Below the pieces are notes generated by a model that worked only from the letters and a program-made list of their open reading frames with translations, searched no databases and had not been told where the DNA came from. DNA of 64,000 nt. Origin: Ustilaginoidea virens (lineage: Eukaryota; Ascomycota; Sordariomycetes; Hypocreales; Clavicipitaceae). Position numbers and translations under genes: made by a program. Within the stretch, counting starts at the first letter, position 1. Each line of letters starts with the position of its first letter. Location: assembly GCF_000687475.1 (NCBI RefSeq), contig NC_057319.1, positions 1,798,001-1,862,000 on the forward strand. The letters run 5' to 3'. Positions 33,320 through 44,761 of the stretch are shown here, piece after piece.

Positions 33320-33740
33320 ATATAAAAGCACAAATGCCGTAGGCGTTATGCAAGTCCGTATTATAGCGTTGGTGTTCAAGGTGCTTATATAGTGCCGTAA
33401 TATAAAGGTACCGTAAGTACCGTAGGTGCCGTAAATGCCGTAGAAGCTAGGTACCGTAGGTGCCGTAGGTGCCGTAATATAAAAAAGGTGCCGTAAGTGC
33501 CGTACCAAAAGTGCTATAAATGGGAGAGTATAATAGGTGCCGTATAGTGCAGTAAGAGTCGTGCACTAGGGGAAAAGATGTTATACAGTGGTATAATGTA
33601 AAGAATATTACACTATAAAATCCGTAGGTGCCGTAGGTTACGCCGAAAATAACGTAAGGTTACGCTAAAAGTGCCGTGAGGTTATGCCGTAAGTTACCGT
33701 AGGGGTAAGCCGTTGATTGCCGCAGGGTAATACCGTAAGT
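33320..33740 (-). repeat. Copia-B2 leader with a degenerate 9-bp array
   Basis: Counterpart of the B1 leader. TGCCGTAGG-type units are few and scattered (clusters at 33400-33510), against about sixteen in B1. Spacer motifs GTAAGCCGAAG repeat at 33750-33800. No gene seen. Confidence 0.7.
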
Positions 33741-33893
33741 AACAAAGGGTAAGCCAAAGGTAATAATAGGTAAGCCGAAGTTAATAAGGGTAAGCCGAAG
33801 ATACCAAAGGATAGCTATATTAGTAGTACTAATAAGCAAGAGAGACCAAGGGGTGAACACAAAAGAGGTAGGGTAAAAACAAAGAAGTATAAA

Positions 33894-33908
33894 CCCAGGC
33901 TCATAACC
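33894..33908 (-). promoter_or_regulatory. Primer-binding site of Copia-B2
   Basis: Minus strand GGTTATGAGCCTGGG adjacent to the 5' LTR; initiator-Met anticodon-arm type, one base different from B1. Confidence 0.78.
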
Positions 33909-34684
33909 TGTTGCAATTCTCAAGGTCACTATAAAAGCAGAGCCTTACTAGCTAGCTAGATAGCACGAGACTGTCTGCGACCTGTGAACTAATCTTAGTA
34001 TAATACTAGATTTTTCACTAAGTCCTAAGACTATACAAGTGCTATAAAGCAGAGCAAGTATAAAGGCAAGGCAAATATAAGATAACCAGAAAACGTAGGG
34101 AAGGTAAGAAGTTAAGAGACAAATAGTGCATTAATAGACTCGATTGTGCTGCCCTTCTACTATCTAGAAAGAAGGGGGAAAGCTATCCTATATATACACG
34201 AAGGAGGGGTGGGCCCAGGCATCCAAGGTAGCCAGTAAGAAAGCTCCCCGTAATGCTCGCTATGCCACGTATATGATACGTCAGCAAAACCACTATATCC
34301 GGCCTTTCCAACCACCCTAACCACCGCACTAGTAACTAGCCATTACGCTAGTAGACTAACCACCACGCTAGTATACTAGCCACCACACTAGTGGACTAGC
34401 CACCACGCTAGTAACTAACCACCACACTAGTGGACTAGCCACCACACTAGTAGGCCGCCACCACGCTAATGGGCTACCACGCTAATTTAGCAATGCCACA
34501 CCTTTTTAACAAGGCCTACCTTACTTGATATACAGTAAATAATCCACTGAAAATCCTTAAGGTAAAAGGCAAAGGCCTAAGGTAAGACTACCATAAGTCC
34601 AAGAGGCGGTATAAAGGCCAGAAGGTTAGTAGACCAGTAGGGCATTAGGCCAGCAGCCTAGTAGGCTACTATAGGATTTTAACA
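33909..34684 (-). repeat. Copia-B2 5' LTR
   Basis: 776 bp with nine minisatellite units at about 34316-34490, starting TGTTGC (unmutated end) and ending GATTTTAACA. Differs from its partner LTR in array length and several bases. Confidence 0.92.
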
Positions 34685-34870
34685 GCTATATAGGGACTTA
34701 CTCTACTAGCTCCTGCCCTTAGAGCTGATTATAAAGACGTTTAAGATCTAACTAAGCTGTAATAAATATTAGAATAGCTGCCTAATTATATATATATATA
34801 TTATCTTCAGTTATGTAAGCCTCTTCCTTATCTATAGGCTGCTTAAAGTTAATATTTTTGATATCCTAAA
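34685..34870. other. Unidentified sequence U, block 1
   Basis: AT-rich, RIP-like sequence between Copia-B2 and the solo LTR B3. It continues in blocks 35610-36119, 36889-37040, 45193-45714 and 60550-61620 once the insertions and one copy of each target duplication are removed. No protein family recognised in this block. Confidence 0.6.
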
Positions 34871-35604
34871 TGTTAAAATCCTATAGTAGCCTACTAGGCT
34901 GCTGGCCTAATGCCCTACTGGCCTACTAACCTCCTGGCCCTTATACCGCCTCTTAAACTTGTGGTGGTCTTACCTTAGGCCTTTGCCTTTTACCTTAGGA
35001 TTTTCAGTGGATTATTTACTGTATATCAAGTAAGGTAGGCCTTGCTAAAAAGGTGTGGCATTGCTAAATTAGCGTAGTGAGCCTACTAGTGTGGTGGCGG
35101 CCTACTAGTGTGGTGGCTAGTCCACTAGTGTGGTGGGTAGTCACTAGCGTGGTGGCTAGTTACTAGTGTGGTGACTAGTTACTAGTGCGGTAGTTAGAGT
35201 GGTTGGACAGGCTGGATATAGTGGGGCTGCTGACGTATTATATACGTGGCATAGCGAGCATTACGGGGAGCTTTCTTACTGGCTACCTTGGATGCCTTGG
35301 CCCACCCCTCCTTCGTGTATATATAGGATAGTTTTTCCCCTTCTTTCTAGATAGCAGAAGGGCAGCACAATCGAGTCTGTTAATGCACTACATGCCTCTT
35401 AACTCCCACCTTCCCTGCGTTTCTGGTTATCTTATATTTGCCTTGCCTTTACACTTGCCCTGCTTTATAGCACTTGTATAGTCTTAGGACTTGGTGAAAA
35501 ATCTAGTATTTATACTAAGATTAGTTCACAGGTCGCAGACAGTCTTGTGCCATTTAGCTAGCTAGTAAGGCTCTGCTTTTATAGTGACCTTGAGAATTGC
35601 AATA
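34871..35604 (+). repeat. Solo LTR B3 of Copia-B
   Basis: 734 bp, TGTTAAAATCC to GCAATA, with target duplication CTAAA at 34866-34870 and 35605-35609. No internal region, so it arose by LTR-LTR recombination. Seven minisatellite units at about 35070-35205. Confidence 0.95.
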
Positions 35605-35609
35605 CTAAA

Positions 35610-36119
35610 TAGCTAATTGCGCTATAATATCGCTATCCTTAGGAAGTTCATCAATATAAGTATAGTTGATTATAATATTACGATATCTAGGATGGTAGCG
35701 CTATAGAAACTCCAACTAAATCTTAATATACTGCTTTTATATATAAAACTGGTTTTTAAACTGATGAATCATATAAGATTGATTATTAGTATTCTAAGGT
35801 CGAAGAATAATTATATCTAGGTCCTTTAAAAGCAGAAGGAGTTATAAATAAACTATCCTAATATCCTAAAGGAAGTTAATAATATAACCGCGATACTAAT
35901 ATTGCTAGTTACGATATTAGAATACCTAGATATATATATAAACTTATGCAATTAGTATTTCTTCGACTTATGATAAAGGTAGAAGAAAGTCTAGAATAGT
36001 ACTAAAGTTAAGGTTGTTTTCTTATAAAAAGAAAGGGGGTTTATCTAGGCCTTTATTTATATTATATTAGCGGCATCTGCAGCAAATATAATTACATAGG
36101 TCGAGACCGAACTACTTTA
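35610..36119. other. Unidentified sequence U, block 2
   Basis: Frame-like stretches exist on the plus strand once TAG is read through (for example WQRYRNSNQILIYCFY near 35690-35740), but I cannot tie them to a family. It could be a decayed DNA transposon or an old host gene. Confidence 0.5.
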
Positions 36120-36883
36120 TATTGCAATTCTAAAGGTCACTTAAAGCAAAGCCTTACTAGCTAGCTAGATTGCATAAGACTGTCTGCGACCTGTGACTTA
36201 ATCTTAGTATAAATACTAGATTCGTCACTAAGTCCTAAGACTATACAAGTGCTATAAAGCGAGGCAAGTGTAAAGGCAAGGCAAATATAAGATAACCAGA
36301 ATAACGCAGGAAAGGTGGGAGTTAAGAGGCATGTAGTGCATTAACAGGTTCGATTGTGCTGCCCTTCTTCAATCTAGAAAGAAGGGGGAAAGCTATCCTA
36401 TATATATACGAAGGAGGGGTGGGCCCAGGTATCCAGGGTAGCTAGTAAGAGAGCTCCCTGTAATGCTCGTCACTAATTCCGCTATATCCGACTAACCCCG
36501 CTATATCCGGCCTTTCCAACCACCCTAGCCACCGCACTAGTAATTAGTCACCGTACTAGTAACTAGCCACTACGCTAGTGACTAACCACCACACTAGTAG
36601 ACTAGCCACCACGCTAGTACGCCGCCACCACGGTAGTAGGCCACCACGGTAGTAGGCCGCCACCACGCTAGTAGGCCACCACGCTAATTTAGCAATGCCA
36701 CACCTTTTTAACAAGCCCTACCTTACTTGATATACAGTAAATAATCCACTGAAAATCCTTAAGGTAAAAGGCAAAGGCCTAAGGTAAGACTATAAGTCTA
36801 AGAGGCGGTATAATGGTCAGAAGGTTAGTAGGCCAGTAGGGCATTAGGCCAGCAGCCTAGTAGGCTACCATAGGATTTTAACA
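36120..36883 (-). repeat. Solo LTR B4 of Copia-B
   Basis: 764 bp on the minus strand, TATTGC to GATTTTAACA, with target duplication CTTTA at 36115-36119 and 36884-36888. Nine minisatellite units at about 36528-36690, two of which carry the variant TACCGTGG. Confidence 0.95.
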
Positions 36884-36888
36884 CTTTA

Positions 36889-37040
36889 TTTTGCATTAAA
36901 TATAATACTCTATCTCGTAGTTATTAATCTTTATATTCTAATTGGTAAGGAGAAGAATATTAGATTTATTAATTGCTACTAAAGATAGATTACCTATAAA
37001 TATATTGTTTCCAATAAACTCCCTAGGTTATACTACTAAG
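36889..37040. other. Unidentified sequence U, block 3
   Basis: 150 bp between solo LTR B4 and element D, ending with the D target CTAAG (37036-37040). Joined to 45193 onward it reads on without any obvious break. Confidence 0.55.
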
Positions 37041-37107
37041 TGTAACGAAGTGGCCTAAAGGGCCCTAAGCGGGTGTCTGCGCACATCGTCTGGGTTTTAG
37101 CCTACCC
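37041..37107 (-). repeat. Element D left LTR, distal part
   Basis: TGTAACGAAGTGGCC to CCTACCC. Interrupted by gypsy C3, whose target TACCC is 37103-37107. Continues at 44440-44588, ending CCTTAATA (reverse of the LTR start TGTCAAGG after RIP). Confidence 0.8.
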
Positions 37108-37349
37108 TATCACGGGCTCGGGCTACGCCCGCGCCACAATATGGCTAGGACTCGGGCTGCGCCCGCGACTAGCTTAAGGAGTATCGGCACGGGGTCACAA
37201 GGGCTCGCTAAGGACTCAGCCCGTACTACGTACAGGCATAAATAGACTACTTAGAGGCCCCTATTCGGGTCCTCTTCCTTTCCTCCTTAGTCTATTTAAT
37301 ATATTCATTCGACGCCTATTCGCAATAGCCCTAGGGCCAGTCCTTTATA
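37108..37349 (+). repeat. Gypsy C3 5' LTR
   Basis: 242 bp, TATCACGGGCTCGGGC to CTTTATA (ancestral TGTCAC...TTTACA). It carries two hairpins of the form CGGGC-N3-GCCCG (the first at 37119-37131). Sequence TTTAAATAGACTCTC follows; no tRNA match was recognised, so the priming mode is open. Confidence 0.93.
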
Positions 37350-37541
37350 TTTAAATAGACTCTCTTAGCCTTGCTGTTATAACCTTATATTATAGAGCCG
37401 ATAATGCAGGCTATATAAGATATCGAGATAAGTACACCTAGAGAAACGGGTACAAATAACCCGAGACTATAATACTCCCGATGTAATATATATACCCGAG
37501 TGGAGTAACTCGCATTGGGGTTACAATAGATAGAGGCGTAG

Positions 37542-38620
37542 ATGCAGACTAATATGCAATACCTCGCTGCTATTACCGCCTCGCTATAGACCCTCCTTGC
37601 GAACTAGTTAAATAGCTCTTAAAACGCCACCTAACCGGCCCCGGTCGTACAATAGAACGCCCCCCTCCCTATAGCTTAAGATACCTAGCTAAAACGTAAG
37701 CCGATCCCGATAGGGGACCCTTTTAATAGCAAAAAGGCTATATTTATAGCCTGGCGGACCTTTATGCAATATAAGCTTAAGGTCGATAAAGAATTTATTA
37801 GGGACGAGAAGAACTAATAGATATTTATCTTCTAGAACCTTTTATCTATAGTCTAATTATAGGTCGCAGCCTTTTTCGAGAATAGTGCAGCTTACGATTA
37901 TAATATAATAAAGTTCTTTGAATACCTCTAATATCTCTTTAAGGACCTATACTAATAGGATCGCGCTATTACTAAACTTAAATACTCCTTATACTAAGGC
38001 CCTAAAGAACCTTTTGCTGCCTTTTTTATGCGATTCGAGGAAAAACTTATACTTACTAGCGGTCTTAGTTAGCCTAAAGAAATTAAGCTTAAATACCTCC
38101 GATCGATGCTTAACGCTCATATAGCTAATAAGATTATTAGCCTTAGGGTCTCCTATTACGACTATTATTCAGCGGTAGACTATTACCGATAAATTGCTAT
38201 CGATATTAAGATTAGCTTAACTATTAATCACTATATAGGTTCGACCCATTCCTAACTGATATATACCTGGGATTCCGAGGGCGATATATAAATATCGGGT
38301 GTTAATAAGCTAGACTTAAAGGGTAATTAGTGTATATTTAGGGCAATATAGGTCTCTAAAGAACAGTATAAAAATTATAGGAAGAAAGGTCTTTATCTTT
38401 AGTATAGCTCTCCTAATCATTAGACGTTTATATGCCACCTATTGCTGGTAATCCGACTTAATATAGCTAAGGTGGCCTTGCTTGATTTATAAATTATAGA
38501 GGTCGAAAGTAGTAATAAAGATTAGGAAAAAGAATAGCCTTTAAATCTAATCTCATTAGAGGGCTTAAGATGCGTATATAAACCCTAGCCCGATTATAGA
38601 AAGAATTAAAAGAGATCGCA
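37542..38620 (+). pseudogene. Gypsy C3 gag remnant
   Basis: Possible start ATG at 37542 (MQTNMQYLAAITASL). The frame continues past TAG codons and frame changes through GDPFNSKKA, KVDKEFIRDEKN, FFEYLQYLFKDL and MLNAHIANKIISLR. The end has a zinc knuckle at about 38390-38440 (GLYLQYSSPNHQTFIC, matching C-x2-C-x4-H-x4-C with Tyr for the first two Cys). Capsid and nucleocapsid of the element. The zinc knuckle spacing is the same in C2. Non-functional. Confidence 0.75.
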
Positions 38621-38639
38621 AAATAAATAGATAGATACC

Positions 38640-41600
38640 CCTTTTTAGTACTAATTTTATATAAATCTTATACTTTTATTAATACCTTAATCGACTTAAG
38701 ATATAACTACTATAGCGCTATAAGCGAAAGGATAGTATAACGGTTAGGCCTCTAACCTATCCGCCTACTATAACGCAGGGAAATCAGAATAATAGTAGAT
38801 ATTTAAAGCTATTTAAGAGAACGTAAGGTAATATATTCCTCTATTACCTATATCGTCTGTATAGCGATCGATATCGATAGATAGCTATCTACGGTTATAC
38901 TTTACGTTATCCTAGGCTTTACCCGCGATATTATCCTTAGGATGCCTTAGATAGAGCACTATAATATTATACTATAGGCGAAGCGATATTAATTAAAGAT
39001 CGGATCGGTAGGTAGCCTTATCGTTAAGGAATTAACGAGAAGGCAATAGGGTCTAACTATAGTAAATATCTTTAGCTTAGTCTTCTATAGTATACTAAAG
39101 CGGGCGAAATACTCTAGGGATTAATCGACTTCCTTTATTATAATAAGCTTATAAGAGATAATATGCATCTTTTGCGTTATACTACTATTTTATTAAGACT
39201 CCGCCTTACGATCGTAAGAGCTATAGGTGCTCCTAATAGAATTATAGGAATTCGCCGACCTTTTTAATAAGGAGAAGGCTTCTAATCTCCCTCTATACTA
39301 AGGTATATTAGACTACTATATCCAGCTCAAAAAGACTATAGATAAAAGCCAGCTAGACTTACTTTAGGGCCTATTATATAATATACTATAAGACTAATTA
39401 CTTAAGGTTTAAAGATAAGTAATTGACCTAATAGATAAAAGATAGATCTATATGAACTCCTTATTAGTAGTAGTACTAGTCCTACTAGTTAGAAAAAGGA
39501 ATAGTAGGTAGCATTTTTACATCGACTACTAGGCCTTTAATAAGGTTATAATTTAAAATTAATATCCCTTCCTTTTAATTAAAGAGACCTTGCGATCCTT
39601 ATCCTAAGCGAAATAGTTTACTAAGGTTAATATATATGCAGCGTTCTATAAGATATATATTGCAGAGGGCGATAAATACTTAACCGCATTTTGCATACAA
39701 TTCGGACTATTTAAATAGCTTATTATGCTATTTAGCCTAATTGGGGCCCCTACGACTTTCTAAAGATATATTAACGGGGCCTTAAGGAATACGCTAGGAG
39801 ACTTTATAACTGCCTACCTTAACGATATTTTAATTTATACTAGGGGAATAAAGGCGGACTATATAGGGCGCATTAAGGAAGTCCTTTAACGACTGCAAAA
39901 GGCCGGCTTAAATTTAGATCTTAATAAGTGCGACTTTGCAGTAAAGGAGGTCTAGTACTTAGGATATATTATAACGGCCGGAAAGGAAATCTATTTAGAC
40001 CCTAAAAAGATTAAAGCTATCTAAAACTAGGAAGCACCTACGAAATTAAAAGGCATTTATAGTTTCCTTAGTTTTACTAATTTCTATCGCGACTTTATCC
40101 CAGACTTCTTTTGCCTTATTAACCCTCTAATTAGGTTAATAAAGAAAGGGATTTTATTCTAATAGCTAAACGAAGAAAAGGCAGTATTTTAAGCGCTTAA
40201 GTAGTATTTTATATTATTTTCGGTTCTTACCTAATAGGACCTTAATAAAGAGATAGTCCTTAAGGTAGATAGTTCTAATACAGCCCTCGGCAGCTATCTA
40301 TCGCAAATTAAAGAGGATAGTATACTCCACCCTATTATATACTATTCCGCTCGCTTATTAGATATAGAATAGAACTATACTATATACGATAAGGAACTTT
40401 TTACTATTATCTCTTGCCTTAAGGTATAATTAGTAGAACTCTATTTAGTAGCCTCCCCCTTTATTATCCTTACTAACTATAAGAACCTAAAGTACTTCGC
40501 CCGATTATAAAAAATATCTAAATAATAAGCCCGATAGGCTAAAACTCTAGTGCTCTTTAACTTCTATCTTTAATATAGACTAAGGTTATAAGCCTAATAT
40601 CCTAATATGCTTTCTCAATAGGAATAAAAGGCAGATAAAGTAGAGCCACAAATCGGCTAGATCTTAAAACCGCTATCTATTTTAGCACTCGATATAAATA
40701 AAATAAAAGGCAAGATAATACCAACCTCGGCCCTATAGACTACCCTACCTTACGGCCTATATATCTTCGCCAACTCCTACCTTTAAGCTATTTAAGATTA
40801 AGCGATATCTAAAAATAGTATATATTAGGCCTAATAGATAGTAATTGCAAATAGGGAATAACGATTTCTAATAGAGGCGGCGATATAAAAATAAATTGCC
40901 GACTATACCCTAAATGTATATAGCATACTCTTTTACCGGATATAGGTATAGCTTCTATCGTTTAAGCCCTTAACCACTATAGTAATCTAACGCTACTATA
41001 ACTCGCCTATTGTGGGCCACCTAGGAAAAAACACTACCTTCTAACTATTACGACAGGATTATCACTTTAATAATATATCGTCTAAGGTAGTAAGATATAT
41101 TCGGAATTGCCAATACTGTAAGGTATATAAAAGCCGCTAATTGCGCCAGGGGTTATTATAACTGCTACTAATCGCGGACCGCTTTTAGTTATAAATATCG
41201 ATCAACTTTATAACCGACCTTCCTGCCTATAATACCTCTAACCCGCGATTCCTTATAGTTATTATAGATCGCTTATCGAAGTATATCTAGCTTAAGGCTA
41301 TATACTTAATAAAAGCAAAAGACTACGCAAAATGCTTCTAATAGTGCTAGTGGCGCTTTTATAGCTTCTCTAAGGAGATTATTAGCGATTAAGGTTTAGA
41401 TTAAATAGGCTAATTTTAGTCTATACTATGCAAATTAGTTAGGACCGAATAACTTTTATTAATAGCATACTACCCCTAAACTAATAGCGGTATAGAGCGA
41501 ATAAACTAAGAGGTATAGGCAATCCTCTATATTATAGTTTCCTTTAATTAGTACGATTAGCCACACTATCTTACAGTATATTAACTCGCATTAAATAACT

Positions 41601-42330
41601 AGATATTATCTATTACCGGATTTAGCCTAAACCAGCTGCTTAATAGGTTTAATATTCTGATTATCGCTTTACCTCTAGAGGTAACCCTAAGCTTAACTAC
41701 CCTAAAAAGGCATATAGCCCTTTTTTTTAGTAACCTTAAAGAGGGATAGGAATTAGCCTAAGCCGCTATCGCCTTTATATAATAACGATAGTAAGATACT
41801 ACTAATCGTTTATAATGCCTAGCTAAACGCTTCTAGGTTAGTAATTAGGTATAGTTAAACCTTTAGAATATTAAAACGAACTGCCTATATAAAAAGCTCG
41901 ATTAAGTCTTTATTAAATATACTATTATTACCGTCCTATTACTACTTAATATCTAACTTAATATCCTATTAGGCATTTATCCGGTTTTCTATATTAACCT
42001 AATCGAATAAGCTACTTCCGATTTATTATCTAATTAGGTAATAACCGATATATAACTTAGGCCCCTATTTATCCTCCCTTAAGACTCTATAAACCTATAT
42101 AAAGAGTATAAAATTAAGGAGATACTTATAGCAAAGAACATATAAGGCTAGAGATAGAAATATAATATACTTATAAAGTGGAAAAAGTACGACTTACTAA
42201 TATAAAAACCCCTAGAAAACTTTAAAGATACTACCGTATAAGAAATATTTAAGGGCAAATAGGGGGATATTAAGACTTATAATAGGCCTAGCTAGGTCCC
42301 GAAATAGGGTCTATTAGACTAATAAACAAC
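38640..42330 (+). pseudogene. Gypsy C3 pol with C-terminal chromodomain
   Basis: Protease at about 38672-38780 (TLIDLRYNYYSAISERIV, where DTG/DSG is expected and DLR is seen). RT at about 39540-39900 with GAPTTF*RYINGAL and the box AYLNDILIYT (YLND at 39815-39826: one catalytic Asp changed to Asn). RNase H follows at about 40230-40520. Integrase zinc segment (40990-41130, LLRQDYHFNN...NCQYCK), core, and the C-terminal LNILIIALPLEVTLSLTTLKRH (41640-41720). Chromodomain at 42128-42255 (ILIKWKKYDLLI*KPLENFKDTTV). The domain order and chromodomain define a chromovirus. Dead by stops and the RT change. Confidence 0.87.
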
Positions 42331-42449
42331 GCCGAACGCCTACTACTATAAGCAAAATATAAAACAATAAAAATACTTTAAAAAAAAAAATATAATAAAT
42401 TAAACTAGGGCCGATATAGGCTTACCCCTAATATGCCCCCTCCTAGGGC

Positions 42450-43800
42450 TACTCTCTATCTCCCTAAGCCTCCTCCTATCCCTATGATAGCGCATAAGCT
42501 AATAACAGTAAAGGTCCTCGCGGGGTAAAGCGCATATATAGACTATACATTAGATGGGGATAGTTCCTTATACATCTACGATATAATAGAGTCTATAGGC
42601 TACCGTAAGGCAAATATAGTAAGGGTGCACTAAGAGACAATAAGACCCCTTAATAAAATAGGGCCGGGCAATACGGCATCTATAGCGGTAGCTATAATAA
42701 AGATAGCGAGGGCATAGGGGGCTATAGAGCGGGTTCTGCCTACTATTATAGGGGTTGCAATAGATAACCTTACGCTAATAGTAGTAGAGCCTCTATATAG
42801 TATTAGCCGCCCTAATCGTATAATAGTTCCCCCTCTATATAATATATAGGGAGGGCGGGATAAAATAAGGGCAGAGGTAGCTAGAGACGTTAAGCTCTAA
42901 CCTAATATTGCTCTATCTTAGCATAATATTCCCAGGCTTTTATTTGCATTTCCCTTATAATATTTAGTATAGGGGCGAGATCTATAACAGACCCAGCCTA
43001 GCACTAGGAGGGCATTAATACCGCAGATATAGTAGAAACTATACCAGAGGTATTTTATAGCCTAAATACCAAACGTAGGGCACAGGGGGCCACCTACTTA
43101 GCAGCGAAAGTATAATACTATTAATTATTTAAAGCCTAAAACTCGGGGGTTAAGATAGCGGTATATACTTTCTGCGTATCTATCTTTAGATAGGCGGGCT
43201 CTATAACGGCCCTCCCCTCCTTTACTGCCTTAATCTAATTGTATAGGATGCATTATAATATAGGGTTCCCCGCGAGATATTGATTAAGCTATACGCAAGA
43301 TACGTGGGAATTAGCGCAGCTTTTATACCCTTTTGCTTTTCTATAATGCTTATAAATAGATAACTCTCCGGTCGCTTATATACGTTTAGTGCATCTATTA
43401 TATAGGAACTTTTCATCTTTTATATATTAATACTCTTTATCTGAGGAGTCCCCCTCTAGAAGATAGTCATTAGTAGTACGGTATAGCTTCTAAAGATAGG
43501 TAGGATCTAATTCCCTCCTAATAGGGGCATTATTAGTAGTAGATAAAGATATATTTAGGTTCTATATAGGGTTAGCATAAAACGCTCGCGATATAAATAG
43601 GGACTTAAGACTTACTAATAGGCTTTATATATAGATTAGATCGGGTCTTACTACAAAAAGAGTTAGCAGCCGATTGCAAAAAAGATAGAATTCGGTAAGG
43701 AATACTAACGCAAAAGGGGCGGAAATAATATTTTAACCGATTAGTATATAATACGGGCTTAATGCGGGATAAAAACTTATAATAATAAAGACCTTCGATA
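42450..43800 (-). pseudogene. Antisense Cys-motif ORF of gypsy C3
   Basis: Opposite to gag-pol, in the same place as in C1 and C2. At 43402-43295 the minus strand reads Y-NR-C-x12-Y-x8-Y-KS-C-x6-C; with Tyr as mutated Cys the spacing C-x2-C-x12-C-x8-C-x2-C-x6-C is identical to C2 over 108 nt, although the residues between differ almost everywhere. Downstream IKAVKEGRAV...AYLKID parallels IKEAAHLKIGD of C2. A frame of 64 codons from 43416 is open in another phase. Conservation of spacing across diverged subfamilies argues for a former real protein. Ends are approximate. Confidence 0.5.
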
Positions 43801-44180
43801 CTTAGTAATAGCCTTAATAGGAAGAAGGGAAGAAAGAAAAGAGCCCCTAGCGAAAAATAATAAAAATTATAAGGAGATTTCTAGCCAGTAGCTAGCGAAA
43901 ATTTTTTTATAATATTCCTAGCTGTACCGGTTAACCTCTAGCTAGCAGCACGACGACAAATTTCCACGCGCTTCCACTATACTATTCCTAATTAACGATT
44001 ATATAACTCCTATTAATTATATAGCTATATCCACTACGCTCACAGACGAATCCTTCCTATACCCGGCAATTGGCCTATATATAGATTTGAGGATATCGCG
44101 GCGTAGTAATTAGCGATATGATTAGTCCCTAGTAGAGTACTAATTGACGATGGAAGGCGATTTTTCCAACTCCGAGGCGG

Positions 44181-44192
44181 AGGAGGGGGGTA
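44181..44192 (+). promoter_or_regulatory. Polypurine tract of gypsy C3
   Basis: AGGAGGGGGG followed by TA, then the 3' LTR at 44193. C2 has the same arrangement in reverse (TA then CCCCCCTCCTCCTCC). Confidence 0.85.
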
Positions 44193-44434
44193 TATCATAG
44201 GCTTAAGCTATACCCGCGCTATAATATGGCTAGGACTCAGGCTACGCCCGCGACTAGCTTAAGGAGTATCGGCACAGGATTACAAGGGCTCGCTAAGGAC
44301 TCGGCCCATGCTATATATAGGCATAAATAGACTACTCAGAGGCCCCTATTCGGGTCCTCTTCCTTTCCTCCTTAGTCTATTTAATATATTCATTCGACGC
44401 CTATTCGCAATAGCCCTAGGGCCAGTCCTTTACA
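44193..44434 (+). repeat. Gypsy C3 3' LTR
   Basis: 242 bp, TATCATAGGCTTAAGC to CTTTACA, the same length as the 5' LTR. It carries more RIP-type changes at its start; the end TTTACA is unmutated. Confidence 0.93.
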
Positions 44435-44439
44435 TACCC

Positions 44440-44588
44440 TTCTGTCTGACCGTTAGGCCAGATAAAAGAGTACATATTGTACCAAGTTACTATAACTTAG
44501 TATAATTGACACCTATATCATACTAGCCGTGCGCACTTACTGTAAGCTTGTCCTTAGTATGAGACGGGTATAGCCCGAATCCTTAATA
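44440..44588 (-). repeat. Element D left LTR, proximal part
   Basis: Completes 37041-37107. Sequence TCTGTCTGACCG... to GAATCCTTAATA matches the middle LTR (44762-44978) along its length. Confidence 0.8.
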
Positions 44589-44761
44589 TAGCTTCCCTCT
44601 CTGCAGGCCCTTTAAGCTTATGCAGCTGGCGCCGACTACATAATACCATACACCCCCTAGAGGCTAGTAGCACGTCCTCTATAACCCCAGATGAAGAGCC
44701 CGCTATACGCACATACCGCATACGGGATTCAAACCTGTGACCTTGGGTAACTTAGTATAAA
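44589..44761 (-). other. Element D internal region (173 bp)
   Basis: On the minus strand it runs from TTTATACTAAGTTACCC next to the middle LTR to GAGAGGGAAGCTA next to the left LTR. The minus strand also has CAGGTTTGAATCCCG (44738-44724), which looks like a tRNA T-arm or Pol III B box. No ORF. A PBS would be expected at 44761-44745, but I cannot match it to a tRNA 3' end. Confidence 0.65.

Larger units (their letters stand above)
29643..34684 (-). mobile_element. Copia-B2: deleted Copia element with mismatched flanks
   Basis: Minus-strand family-B element: 5' LTR 33909-34684, PBS 33894-33908, leader, polyprotein 33152-30468, polypurine tract, 3' LTR 29643-30343. The base pairs outside the LTRs do not match (AAATC at the left, GCTAT at the right), and gypsy C1, which ends at its left, does not resume at its right. 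It therefore looks like a recombinant between two B elements that had inserted at different places, with loss of the DNA between them. LTR lengths 701 and 776 differ by two whole minisatellite units at each of two places. Confidence 0.9.
37108..44434 (+). mobile_element. Gypsy C3: Ty3/Gypsy chromovirus nested in element D
   Basis: 7327 bp, two 242-bp LTRs, target duplication TACCC (37103-37107 and 44435-44439). The order gag, protease, RT, RNase H, integrase, chromodomain is read on the plus strand, followed by a 1.9-kb region with the antisense Cys ORF and a polypurine tract AGGAGGGGGG. Its LTR shares the first 60 or so bases and the last 100 or so with C1/C2 but differs in the middle, so it is a sister subfamily. 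Stops are frequent. Confidence 0.94.

Noticed and set aside
35610..36119. Starship captain (DUF3435) or other tyrosine recombinase in sequence U
   Set aside because: Considered because of fungal context and RYRN-like residues, but no catalytic R...HxxR...Y set could be laid out.
37350..37380. Gypsy primer-binding site
   Set aside because: TTTAAATAGACTCTC after the LTR does not match any tRNA 3' end I can recall, and self-priming complementarity to the LTR start was not convincing, so no feature is called.
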